Source of the DNA: Lamprobacter modestohalophilus | GTDB taxonomy: Bacteria; Pseudomonadota; Gammaproteobacteria; Chromatiales; Chromatiaceae | Direction of reading: 5' to 3' | DNA: 64,000 nt | Assembly: GCF_016583905.1 (NCBI RefSeq) | Contig: NZ_NRRY01000005.1 | Span: 100,550 to 164,549, forward strand | Shown here: positions 54,241-62,377 of the stretch, one piece after another | Layout of the letters: every line of letters begins with the position of its first letter | How positions within the stretch are numbered: position 1 is the stretch's first letter | Translations under genes and position numbers: made by a program | Notes under the pieces: model-generated | The model's database searches: none | What the model saw: the letters and a program-made list of their open reading frames with translations, nothing else | What the model was told of the DNA's origin: nothing

Positions 54241-55359
54241 ATGAAACTCTTCAGCTGCACGAACTGCGGCAACATCCTCTACTTCGAAAATGTCAGCTGC
54301 ACGCAATGCGGTCTGCCACTCGGCTTCCTTCCTGATCGCCTGCGCCTGCTGCCCATCGAACCGAGGACTGAGGGTTCATGGCAGCCGGTTGGCGAACAGG
54401 CCCACTATCGGATGTGTAATAACTACGCCAACCACGAGGTCTGCAACTGGATGGTGGAGGCCGACAGCGATCAGGCCTTTTGCATCGCCTGCGCCCTCAA
54501 CGGCACCATCCCGGATCTCTCCGTAGCCGGCAACCACGAGCGCTGGCGAGCCATGGAGACCGAAAAGCGGCGTTTAATCTACTCGATGCTGCAGCTTGGC
54601 CTGCCGATCGTCCCGCGCCGAGTCGACCCAGCTGGCCTTGAATTCGCGTTCCTCGCCGATACGCCAGCCAGTTTCAGCGAGCGCAACAAGGTGATGACAG
54701 GGCATGCGCAAGGCCTGATCACCATCAATCTCGCTGAGGCCGATCCAGCCGAGCGCGAGCGCATGCGCGAGCAGATGGACGAGCCCTATCGGACCATCCT
54801 CGGCCATTTCCGACATGAATCCGGACACTATTATTGGGATCGGCTGATCCGCAATAGCCATTGGCTGAGGCCATTTCGAGACCTGTTCGGCGACGAAACC
54901 GAGGATTATGCGCAGGCGCTCGATCAACACTACCAAGACGGCGCGCCGCCCAACTGGCAGGAGCAATTCATCAGCGCCTATGCCAGCATGCATCCCTGGG
55001 AAGACTGGGCCGAGAGCTGGGCCCACTACCTGCTGATGGTCGATGCGCTAGAAACGGCCTATCAGTTTGGCCTCAGCATCCGCCCGCGCGCAGGCAACGA
55101 CGATTCACTGGATGTCGACCACGGCTTTGATGCCTATCGGGCGATGTCCTTCGACAACCTCCTACAGCATTGGCTACCGCTGACGCTGGCGCTCAATAGC
55201 CTGAATCGCAGTATTGGCCACGAACATGCCTACCCTTTCGTGCTGGCGTCGCCGGCGATCGAGAAGCTGCGCTTTGTGCATCGCGTGGTGCATGAGGCAT
55301 CGACCACCTGCGACAAAGGTTGCGATAAAGGCCCGCCAGAATCACTTCTCGGTCAGTAA
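54241..55359 (+). CDS. Putative zinc-ribbon metallopeptidase (Peptidase_Mx family)
   Basis: The 372-residue protein starts with a zinc ribbon (MKLFSCTNCGNILYFENVSC, CTQCGLPLGF) and has further Cys pairs near 58 and 82 (MCNNYANHEVCNW, FCIACALNG). The predicted gluzincin/zincin site is ILGHFRHESGHYYWDRLI near 193-205, with HPWEDWAESWAHYLLMVDAL near 245. This fits the PF15887-type family of predicted metallopeptidases, whose substrate is unknown. It has no signal peptide, so it is cytoplasmic. It follows folE and ends overlapping a small convergent ORF. Confidence 0.88.
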   Translation: MKLFSCTNCGNILYFENVSCTQCGLPLGFLPDRLRLLPIEPRTEGSWQPVGEQAHYRMCNNYANHEVCNWMVEADSDQAFCIACALNGTIPDLSVAGNHERWRAMETEKRRLIYSMLQLGLPIVPRRVDPAGLEFAFLADTPASFSERNKVMTGHAQGLITINLAEADPAERERMREQMDEPYRTILGHFRHESGHYYWDRLIRNSHWLRPFRDLFGDETEDYAQALDQHYQDGAPPNWQEQFISAYASMHPWEDWAESWAHYLLMVDALETAYQFGLSIRPRAGNDDSLDVDHGFDAYRAMSFDNLLQHWLPLTLALNSLNRSIGHEHAYPFVLASPAIEKLRFVHRVVHEASTTCDKGCDKGPPESLLGQ

Positions 55360-55488
55360 CCCGTAGGTCACCCGACAGAGATTGCAGGCGTAGGTATCGG
55401 CTGAAAACGCCTTGTGCGCGGCATCGGCCAGTTGATTGAAGAGCCCTGTATCAGCGTTGTAGACGAAGATCAGCTCATCGCGAGACAT
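55342..55488 (-). CDS. Short conserved-type protein (48 residues), possibly truncated
   Basis: The protein begins MSRDELIFVYNADTGLFNQL, continues ADAAHKAFSADTYACNLCRV and ends TYGLLTEK. The pattern 'LIFVYNADSGLFN...AHK..SP.TY.CNLC..T.G' is, from memory, shared by uncharacterised bacterial proteins that normally run well over 100 residues. So this copy looks cut after the CxxC-type motif. It overlaps the sterol-desaturase gene by 14 bases upstream and the convergent metallopeptidase gene by 18 bases downstream. It could be a short functional form. Confidence 0.6.
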   Translation of the reverse strand: MSRDELIFVYNADTGLFNQLADAAHKAFSADTYACNLCRVTYGLLTEK

Positions 55489-56332
55489 GAGTCGCGGCTC
55501 CGAGCGTAGCGTCTTGCTCCGAGTACTGAGTCGGTGTCCGAGTCGGCGCCAGCGGCAGCCGCAACAGACGCGGCAGGGTCTGCCAGGCTGGCTCATCATG
55601 ATGACCGGTGCCGAAGACGATCTGTTGCAGATCCGGGCGCAGTCGGAAGCTGCCGAACAACCGATCCCAGAATGAGAACACCGTGCCGTAGTTGGAGTTG
55701 GTCTCACGCGGAATCCGCGAGTGATGCACCCGATGCATCGAGGGCGGCACGATCAGCCAGCGCAGCCGCACATCCCAGTGGCTCGGTACGCGCACATTGC
55801 TGTGATGGAACAGGATGATGGCCAGCATCACCGACTTATACAGGATCAGCTGCGTCAGCCCCATACCTAAGGCCAGGATCACCAGCGGGTTCAGCAGCGA
55901 CGAGATCAGCAGTTCACCCGGATGGAAGCGCAAGGCGGTGGTCGCATCCATCGCCGGATCGGTATGGTGGACCTGATGGAAGCGCCAGAGGAAAGGGATC
56001 TCATGGTTGGCACGATGCCAAGCGTACATCCAGAGATCGAACAGCAATACCGCCAGCGCCAGCGTAAGCACCGCACTTAGCAGGCCATGCAACGGCCAGC
56101 CATCGAGCGGCAGCCAGTGCAGCAGGCCAATTCCATGCTGTTCGGCAAAGACAATCGCGCCTAGCAACAGCGGCGCAAGCAGCACACCGAGGGCGCCGTT
56201 CAGCGCAGCCAAGGTTCCGTTACGCAGCCCGTGGCGCAGGCGTTGCTCGCGCCCCAGGTAGAAGGGCATGGTGCCTTCCAGCACCAGCAGCGCCGTTAGC
56301 ACAATCAGGCCAATGATCAGGTCTGGGGTCAT
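55475..56332 (-). CDS. Sterol desaturase / fatty acid hydroxylase family protein
   Basis: Membrane di-iron oxygenase of unknown lipid substrate. The 285-residue protein has four to five hydrophobic helices and the histidine boxes HRANHEIPFLWRFHQVHH (about 108-125), HHSNVRVPSHW (about 180) and HRVHHS (about 208). No sterol pathway gene is near; hopanoid, carotenoid or fatty-acyl substrates are possible. Its stop overlaps the start of the 48-residue ORF, suggesting coupling. Confidence 0.88.
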   Translation of the reverse strand: MTPDLIIGLIVLTALLVLEGTMPFYLGREQRLRHGLRNGTLAALNGALGVLLAPLLLGAIVFAEQHGIGLLHWLPLDGWPLHGLLSAVLTLALAVLLFDLWMYAWHRANHEIPFLWRFHQVHHTDPAMDATTALRFHPGELLISSLLNPLVILALGMGLTQLILYKSVMLAIILFHHSNVRVPSHWDVRLRWLIVPPSMHRVHHSRIPRETNSNYGTVFSFWDRLFGSFRLRPDLQQIVFGTGHHDEPAWQTLPRLLRLPLAPTRTPTQYSEQDATLGAATHVSR

Positions 56333-56362
56333 GGTGGTCAGTCAAACATGGTCTTTGTGGTC

Positions 56363-57226
56363 TCATGAACCGCTTGATCCGCGCCGCATCTCATAGCGGC
56401 GTCGCAAAGATTCCGGTGAGGCGCCGAGCGAGAAGCGCAGCATCAGCTCCGCATTCAGGAGCTGCTGGCGCAGGATACCGTTTTCCAGAAAACGTACCGT
56501 TGAGGTTGTGACCACTGCCGGCAGCTTTTTGATCCGCTTGCGGGTGCGATGGCGAGCACGATTCAGCAGATCGACATCCTCGAACAACGGCCAGTCCGGG
56601 AAGCCGCCGATGGCAGCGAAGAAGGAGCGCCGGATTAGGATGCCTTGATCGCCGAAGCTGGTCAGCGAGCTATCGAAGCGCGAGCAGAAGGCATAAATGG
56701 CGAGCAGCCAGTGCTCATGGTCGAAACGCAGGCGGAAACAGGCAATCTGCGTCCTGGGGTCGGCAAAAGCGTTGCTCACCACACCTGGCGCCTCGACCGG
56801 CAGCGCGGTGTCATCGTGCAAAAAGAGCAGCAACGGGCCAGTCGCGCGAGCAGCTCCAGCATTGCACTGAGTTCCGCGCCCGCGCGGTGCACGCAGCCGC
56901 TGGATGCCGCTAGTGGCGGTTGAATCAACGCCGCTATCGGTGCTGATGCTGGAGCTTCCACCGATACCCTGCTCAGCAGGCTGATCAAGCCTATCCGTCT
57001 GATCTGGCTTCCTGATCTGATCTAGCTGATCCAAGCCATCCAGCGCTCCCGCCGAACATGAGGCCCCGCGCAACCCATTATCTCGCAGCAAATCATCCGC
57101 TAGCGGTAGATCCGAAGGCTCGACAACGATGATCTCGGCGTCCGGAAACAGTTGCCGATGCGCCTCGATGCGCACCGCAAGCTGATCGGTAAACCGCCGC
57201 GTCGGGATGATGATCGACAACCTCAT
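56363..57226 (-). CDS. Family 2 glycosyltransferase, TIGR04283-like, with low-complexity insert
   Basis: The 287-residue protein starts MRLSIIIPTRR, a GT-A nucleotide-binding strand, and has the subfamily motif LRAPRGRGTQCNAGAARATG, then LLLFLHDDTALP as metal-binding motif. GGFPDWPLFEDVDLLNRARH carries the catalytic ED. These features match the TIGR04283 group (often called arsenosugar glycosyltransferases). Residues about 57-108 are an insert of Asp/Gln/Leu/Ser-rich sequence (GALDGLDQLDQIRKPDQTDR) that separates strand beta-2 from the RGRGTQ motif and looks like expanded repeats. Activity is likely kept because the motifs flank it. Confidence 0.88.
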   Translation of the reverse strand: MRLSIIIPTRRFTDQLAVRIEAHRQLFPDAEIIVVEPSDLPLADDLLRDNGLRGASCSAGALDGLDQLDQIRKPDQTDRLDQPAEQGIGGSSSISTDSGVDSTATSGIQRLRAPRGRGTQCNAGAARATGPLLLFLHDDTALPVEAPGVVSNAFADPRTQIACFRLRFDHEHWLLAIYAFCSRFDSSLTSFGDQGILIRRSFFAAIGGFPDWPLFEDVDLLNRARHRTRKRIKKLPAVVTTSTVRFLENGILRQQLLNAELMLRFSLGASPESLRRRYEMRRGSSGS

Positions 57227-57274
57227 CGCCGGCCCCGATCCCTGTCCAGCTTAGACAGCGTCTCAGGCACCATC

Positions 57275-60200
57275 TCACAAACAACCCGGCGTCCAGCGCA
57301 GATCGAGCGTATACGGATGCTCGCCAGCCGGCTCCTCGGGCGGCGGATCGATATCGCCCGGCGTATGCCCCATGTGCCGAAAGCGCGCGATACGCCGACT
57401 CTCGGCCTCGTAGCTGTTGACCGGGAAGCGCTCCTCGGCGCGACCACCCGGATGCGAGACATAGTAGCTGCAGCCGCCCAGGCTGGCCCGATTCCAGAGA
57501 TCGACCACATCGAAGATCAGCGGGTCTTGGGCCGGGATGGTCGGATGCAGGCCCGACGGCGGGCTCCAGGCCTTGAAGCGCACGCCGGCGACAGACTCGC
57601 CCTTGCGGCCGGTTGGACGCAGCGGCAGGCGTCGACCATTGCAGCTGACGACATGGCGCGCATCGGTCAGGCCATTGACCTTGATCTGCATCCGCTCCAC
57701 CGCCGAGTCGACGAAGCGCGAGGTGCCCTGCGCGGTGACCTCCTCACCGAGCACATGCCAAGGCTCGATGGCGCCCCGCAGCTCGAGACGGATGCCGTTG
57801 GCCGTGACCAGATCACCATAGTGCGGGAAGCGGAACTCAAAGAACGGATCGAACCAGGCCGACTCGAAGGCATAGCCGGCACGCTGCAGATCACAGATCA
57901 CGTCCTCGAAGTCCTGGCGCACGAAATGCGGCAGCAGGAACCGATCATGCAGCTCGGTGCCCCAGCGGATCGGCGCCCGCGTATAAGGCTGCTTCCAGAA
58001 GCGCGCCACCAGCGCCCGCAGCAGCAGCATCTGCGCCAGACTCATACGCGCATGTGGCGGCATCTCGAAGGCACGAAACTCAACCAGCCCCTGTCGACCA
58101 CTAGCCGAATCGGGCGAGTAGAGCTTATCGATACAGAACTCGGTGCGATGGGTGTTGCCAGTGACATCGACCAACAGATTGCGCAGCACCCGATCGACGA
58201 TCCAAGGCTGGGTCACCTGCCCGGCCGGCATCTGCTGGAAGGCAATCGCCAACTCATAGAGGCTATCGTCGCGTGCCTCGTCCACCCGCGGCGCCTGACT
58301 GGTCGGGCCGATGAAGGTGCCCGAGAACAGGTACGACAGGCTCGGATGATGCTGCCAGTAGGTGATCAGGCTCTGGATCAGATCCGGCTTGCGCAGTAGC
58401 GGACTGTCAGCCGGCGTCGGGCCGCCGAGGGTCACATGGTTGCCACCGCCGGTTCCGGTGTGGCGCCCGTCGAGCATGAACTTCTCGGTGCCGAGCCGAG
58501 TCTGGCGTGCTTCTTCGTAGAGGATCTGGGTGTCGCGCACCAGGTCATCCCAGGAGCTGGCCGGATGCACGTTGACCTCGATCACACCTGGATCTGGAGT
58601 CACCGCCAACTTTTGCAGGCGCGCATCGCGCGGCGGCTCGTAGCCCTCGATGATGATCGGTTGAGCCGTCTCAGCGGCGGTCGCCTCAAGCGCGGCGACC
58701 AACTCAAGCCAGTGCTCGAGATGGGTCAGCGGCGGCATGAAGCAGTAAAGCCGACCCTCGCGCGGCTCGATGCAAAGCGCGGTGCGCACCAGCTTGGCCG
58801 GGTAGTCATCAGGCAGCGAAGCCTGCTCGACGAGCGGCTGGCGATGATCCTCGGCCAGCGCCTCGCGGCCATGGCGTCGGGCCAGCTCATCCGGCCGCAG
58901 CCCTTGCTCGTTGATGATTTGGCGCGGCTGATTCGGCTCCACCAGGCGGCTATAGCGTTGGGCGATCTCGTCGTAAGCGCCGGTTGGCACCCCTGGCGGC
59001 TGATCCGAGCGACGAGGCGCAGCGAGCGGTGCCACTGGCTCGAACGGATCGCGCGGCGGATGCGTATCCAGCTCAGCATCCGGCACGTAGGGCAGCGCAT
59101 CCAACGGCAGCCGATAGCCCATCGGCGAATCGCCGGGGATCAAGAACAGGTTGCCGTCGCGCAGCGTCCAGCGCCCGCTGACCCAGCCACATTGGCGATC
59201 AGCCCAGCGCAGCGGCAGCGCATAGCCAGCGACGCGATCCAGCCCCTGGCTGAAGATCCGCGCCAGCCGCGCGCGTTCGATCGGGTCCTTCAGCTTGCTA
59301 TCGAGCGGATTGACATTGGCCGGCAGCCGCGACTCCTTCCACAGATAGTAGAAGACATCCTCATGCGCCGGCTGCGCATGCGCTGGATCGATGCCCAGCT
59401 TGGCCGCCAACGCGCGAATGAAACCCGCCGCCTCTTCCGGCCCCTGGCCCTGATCATGGCGCTCATCGCCCATCAGCGCATCATCCTGCCAGACCGGCTC
59501 GCCATCCCTGCGCCAGTAGCAAGACAGCGCCCAGCGCGGCAACTGCTCGCCCGGATACCATTTGCCCTGACCGATGTGCAGCATCCCACCGGGCGCAAAC
59601 TGGCGCTTGAGCCGCAGCAGCAGCTCCTCAGCCAGGCCCTTCTTGGTTGGCCCCAGCGCGGCAATCGTCCACTCGGCACCTTCCATATCATCGATCGAGA
59701 CGAAGGTCGGCTCGCCGCCCATGGTCAGGCGCACATCGCCCGCCTGCAGCTCGGCATCGACGGCATGGCCCAGCGACTCGATCGACGCCCACTGCTCGTC
59801 GGTATAAGGCTTGGTGACGCGCGGGTCCTCATGGATGCGCTTGACCCGATTATGGAAGTAGAACTCGACCTCACACTCATCGGTCGCACCGGTGATCGGC
59901 GCCGCCGAGACCGGGTCCGGCGTGCAGGCCAGCGGGATATGCCCCTCACCCGCAAACAGGCCCGAGGTTGGATCAAGCCCGACCCAGCCGGCCCCAGGGA
60001 TATAGACCTCAGCCCAGGCGTGCAGGTCAGTAAAATCCTCCTCCGGCCCACTGGGACCATCCAACGCCTTCACATCGGCGGTCAGCTGCACCAGATAACC
60101 CGAGACGAAGCGCGCAGCCAGTCCAAGTCGGCGCAGCGTCTGCACCAACAGCCAGCCAGTATCGCGACAGGAACCGCAGCCCAAGGTCAACGTCTCCTCG

Positions 60201-60706
60201 CTGCTCTGGATGCCAGTCTCCATGCGCACCACATAGCCGATCATCTCCTGCAGGCGCTTATTCAGATCGACCAGAAAGTAGACCGTCTCGCGGCGCGTGC
60301 GATCGATGCTCTTGACCCAGGCATCAAACTTCGGCCCGCTGTCCTTGATCTGCAGGTAGGGCGCCAGCTCCTTGGTCAGCTGCGCGTCGTACGCGAACGG
60401 ATAATGGTAGGCGTACTCATCGACGAAGAAGTCGAACGGATTGATGGTGATCATCTCCGCGATCACATCGACCTCGACGCTCAGCGACCGCGTCTTCTCC
60501 GGGAACACCAAGCGCGCCAGATAGTTGCCGAACGGGTCCTGCTGCCAATTGAGAAAATGCTCAGCCGGCTCGACGCGCAGCGAATAGGAGCGGATCGGCG
60601 TGCGGCAATGTGCCGCCGGGCGCAGCCGGATGGTATGCGGGGCGAGCCCCACCGAGCGATCGAAGTGGTATTCGGTCTTATGATTGAGCGCAACCAGGAT
60701 GGCCAT
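57275..60706 (-). CDS. Transglutaminase-like protein fused to DUF2126
   Basis: The 1143-residue protein starts MAILVALNHKTEYHFDRSVG, a bacterial transglutaminase N-terminal domain. A transglutaminase core follows with Cys near 177 (LTLGCGSCRDTGWLLVQTLR), His in DFTDLHAWAEVYIPGAGWVG and Asp in LDPTSGLFAGEGHIPL. The rest (about 320-1143) is the DUF2126 domain, with TMGGEPTFVSIDDMEGAEWT near 320 and GTGGGNHVTLGGPTPADSPL near 750. Fusion of the two is usual. Family members cluster with alpha-E and circularly permuted ATP-grasp proteins, suggesting amide-bond chemistry; none is adjacent here. The in-frame extension to 60814 is not conserved. Confidence 0.93.
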   Translation of the reverse strand: MAILVALNHKTEYHFDRSVGLAPHTIRLRPAAHCRTPIRSYSLRVEPAEHFLNWQQDPFGNYLARLVFPEKTRSLSVEVDVIAEMITINPFDFFVDEYAYHYPFAYDAQLTKELAPYLQIKDSGPKFDAWVKSIDRTRRETVYFLVDLNKRLQEMIGYVVRMETGIQSSEETLTLGCGSCRDTGWLLVQTLRRLGLAARFVSGYLVQLTADVKALDGPSGPEEDFTDLHAWAEVYIPGAGWVGLDPTSGLFAGEGHIPLACTPDPVSAAPITGATDECEVEFYFHNRVKRIHEDPRVTKPYTDEQWASIESLGHAVDAELQAGDVRLTMGGEPTFVSIDDMEGAEWTIAALGPTKKGLAEELLLRLKRQFAPGGMLHIGQGKWYPGEQLPRWALSCYWRRDGEPVWQDDALMGDERHDQGQGPEEAAGFIRALAAKLGIDPAHAQPAHEDVFYYLWKESRLPANVNPLDSKLKDPIERARLARIFSQGLDRVAGYALPLRWADRQCGWVSGRWTLRDGNLFLIPGDSPMGYRLPLDALPYVPDAELDTHPPRDPFEPVAPLAAPRRSDQPPGVPTGAYDEIAQRYSRLVEPNQPRQIINEQGLRPDELARRHGREALAEDHRQPLVEQASLPDDYPAKLVRTALCIEPREGRLYCFMPPLTHLEHWLELVAALEATAAETAQPIIIEGYEPPRDARLQKLAVTPDPGVIEVNVHPASSWDDLVRDTQILYEEARQTRLGTEKFMLDGRHTGTGGGNHVTLGGPTPADSPLLRKPDLIQSLITYWQHHPSLSYLFSGTFIGPTSQAPRVDEARDDSLYELAIAFQQMPAGQVTQPWIVDRVLRNLLVDVTGNTHRTEFCIDKLYSPDSASGRQGLVEFRAFEMPPHARMSLAQMLLLRALVARFWKQPYTRAPIRWGTELHDRFLLPHFVRQDFEDVICDLQRAGYAFESAWFDPFFEFRFPHYGDLVTANGIRLELRGAIEPWHVLGEEVTAQGTSRFVDSAVERMQIKVNGLTDARHVVSCNGRRLPLRPTGRKGESVAGVRFKAWSPPSGLHPTIPAQDPLIFDVVDLWNRASLGGCSYYVSHPGGRAEERFPVNSYEAESRRIARFRHMGHTPGDIDPPPEEPAGEHPYTLDLRWTPGCL

Positions 60707-60883
60707 GGACGGCGTGGCTCCTAAGGAAAGAGGCAGGCAGGATAAGCGCCGTACTTTACCGTGAAACTGGGCATTTGGCGCCCTCGGGACGCGTGCAGCC
60801 GGCATCCGTATCATAGCGAGTCACAAACGCTGACACGGCGCGGTCGATCGGCCGACGCAACCACCTAACTTCGGAGCCTCTCC

Positions 60884-61171
60884 ATGACCGCTGCTGCCTT
60901 CCGCCCACCACCGGGCGGCCTCCTCCTGCTCCTGCTGCCGTTGCTGCTGCTTGGACTGCACTACGGCTACGAGGCCTATATCGCCGACGCCTGTCTAGAG
61001 CGCGGCGGCTCCTTCGACTACGAGACCTGGACCTGCTCGGTCAGTGCCCAGTTCGATGCCGCCCGCCCTTACCTGCATCGGCATTTTGGCAAGGCTGTTG
61101 TTGCGCTGAGCTTCTCGCTCAGTGGGCTGATCGTGCTGTTGTTGAGCTGGTTGCGGCATCGTCGGCGTTGA
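60884..61171 (+). CDS. Small two-helix membrane protein, unknown function
   Basis: Not recognised. The 95-residue protein starts MTAAAFRPPPGGLLLLLLPL, has one N-terminal hydrophobic helix, then an extra-membrane loop of about 45 residues with two cysteines (ADACLERGGSFDYETWTCSV), and a second helix (VVALSFSLSGLIVLLLSWLR) with a basic end RHRRR. The two cysteines in the loop could form a disulfide if it faces the periplasm. CCTCTCC-type leader before the ATG gives no strong ribosome binding site. Divergent from the transglutaminase gene. Confidence 0.65.
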   Translation: MTAAAFRPPPGGLLLLLLPLLLLGLHYGYEAYIADACLERGGSFDYETWTCSVSAQFDAARPYLHRHFGKAVVALSFSLSGLIVLLLSWLRHRRR

Positions 61172-61322
61172 CAGGCCGAGCTGGAGCGGCTGGTTCGGCC
61201 TCCAAGCCGAGCTGGAGCAACTGCTTGGGCATGTCGTCGATCTGGTGGAATACCCGGCCGTGCGCAACCCCTAGGTGCGCGCCGACATCGAACGAACGCG
61301 GGAGCTGGTGTATGCCGCGTGA
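61172..61322 (+). pseudogene. C-terminal remnant of an unidentified gene
   Basis: Between the small membrane gene and the RhuM remnant, one plus-strand frame reads QAELEQLLGHVVDLVEYPAV, RNP, stop, VRADIERTRELVYAA, stop. The amphipathic, well-biased protein-like text interrupted by one TAG indicates decayed coding sequence. The family is not recognised. It marks the left edge of the degraded accessory region. Confidence 0.45.
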
Positions 61323-61373
61323 TATGGAATCCAGCGGTTGGCATTTCTTGCTCGAAACACGGAAGCAAACGCG

Positions 61374-61916
61374 ATGAAGAAGGACCCGTCATCTGACGAC
61401 GACGCCAGGGGCCAGTTCCTGGTCTACGCGGCCGAGGACGGACGCATCAAGATCGATGTACGGTTGGCGGATGAGACCGTCTGGTTGACGCAGCCGCTGA
61501 TGGCCGATCTGTTCCAGACGACACAGCAGAACATCAGCCAGCATATCCGCAACGTCTATGACGAGGGAGAGTTGGCTTCGAGAGCAACCAACAAGAAATT
61601 CTTGTCAGTTCGCCAGGTAGGTGGTCGAGCGGTCCAGCGCAACCTCGACCACTACAACCTCGACATGATCATCTCGGTCGGCTACCGGGTGAAGAGCCAT
61701 GCGACGCGCTTTCGGATCTGGGCCACCCAGCGCCTGAAGGACGACATCATCAAGGTCTTCGGTTGCAGCATTGTCGGCGCTGAAGCAAACTCAGAGTCGA
61801 AAGACCCGCATCGAACGAAATCGCATCACGAAGATGGACCTACAGCGAATCATCAGCGCATTCCCCTCAGGCCGAACAACAGGGGACCTTCTGCGCATTC
61901 TCGGATACGACTTTGA
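61374..61916 (+). pseudogene. Truncated RhuM-family virulence protein gene
   Basis: The N-terminal half is a clear RhuM-type sequence: EDGRIKIDVRLADETVWLTQ, MADLFQTTQQNISQHIRNVY, DEGELASRATNKKF, RNLDHYNLDMIISVGYRVKS and RFRIWATQRLKDDIIKVFG. In intact relatives (usually above 300 residues) this is followed by a long helical C-terminal part. Here the homology stops at about 61,765 and about 45 unrelated residues (GCSIVGAEANSESKDPHRTK) follow to a stop at 61916, read in a frame overlapping the next gene. So it is a 5' fragment joined by deletion. RhuM genes often occur in islands next to restriction systems. Confidence 0.8.
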
Positions 61917-62377
61917 TCCACCAAGGCGGCGCGAGCTGCTCACCGAGCTAAACCGACTGACTCGAAGCGGCCACATCGTGCTGGAGGCGGACCGCAAATG
62001 GCGTGTGCTCACGCGAGCGCAAACATCGGCACCCAGTCCCACCACCCCCATCGATTCACCTTCCGAGCGCAAGGCTTCGGAAGGCTTGTCGCAAAGCACC
62101 CTGCTTGCAGTCCCCGCTCGCTTTGAGCAGATAGCCACAGAGACCGCACCCGAGACACCGGATGATGTCGCACCGGCAGCCCCTTCTGCGCAGGCTCTCT
62201 TGCGCTATTACGCCTCGACCTTGCGCGCCGATCCGCGTGGCGCCATGGCACAGGGACCAGACCGTCACGGGGTCAAGTTCCAACTCCTGGCAGGCCGCGG
62301 CATCTGGTGGGGCGATACTGAAGGGGTAGGTCGAATCTGCATTGAATTAGACAACCTACCCGCACACTTCCGGGAAG
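61834..62377 (+). pseudogene. Winged-helix protein gene interrupted by IS66 insertion (5' part)
   Basis: Not recognised by name. From the ATG at 61834 the protein starts MDLQRIISAFPSGRTTGDLL and has a winged-helix-like N-domain (RRELLTELNRLTRSGHIVLE, then ADRKWRVL as wing). A Ser/Pro/Thr-rich linker of about 80 residues follows. A second conserved-looking segment is LLRYYASTLRADPRGAMAQG and GRGIWWGDTEGVGRICIELD. The frame then runs into the IS66 left end at 62378, which supplies only six codons before a stop at 62400. The remaining gene must lie beyond the IS. The wHTH plus large missing part fits a helicase- or ATPase-type accessory protein, but this is a guess. Confidence 0.65.

Noticed and set aside
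58436..60724. 762-codon open frame on the plus strand antisense to the transglutaminase/DUF2126 gene
   Set aside because: Arg/Gln/His-rich shadow frame caused by high GC at third positions; the minus-strand protein has clear domains and catalytic residues.
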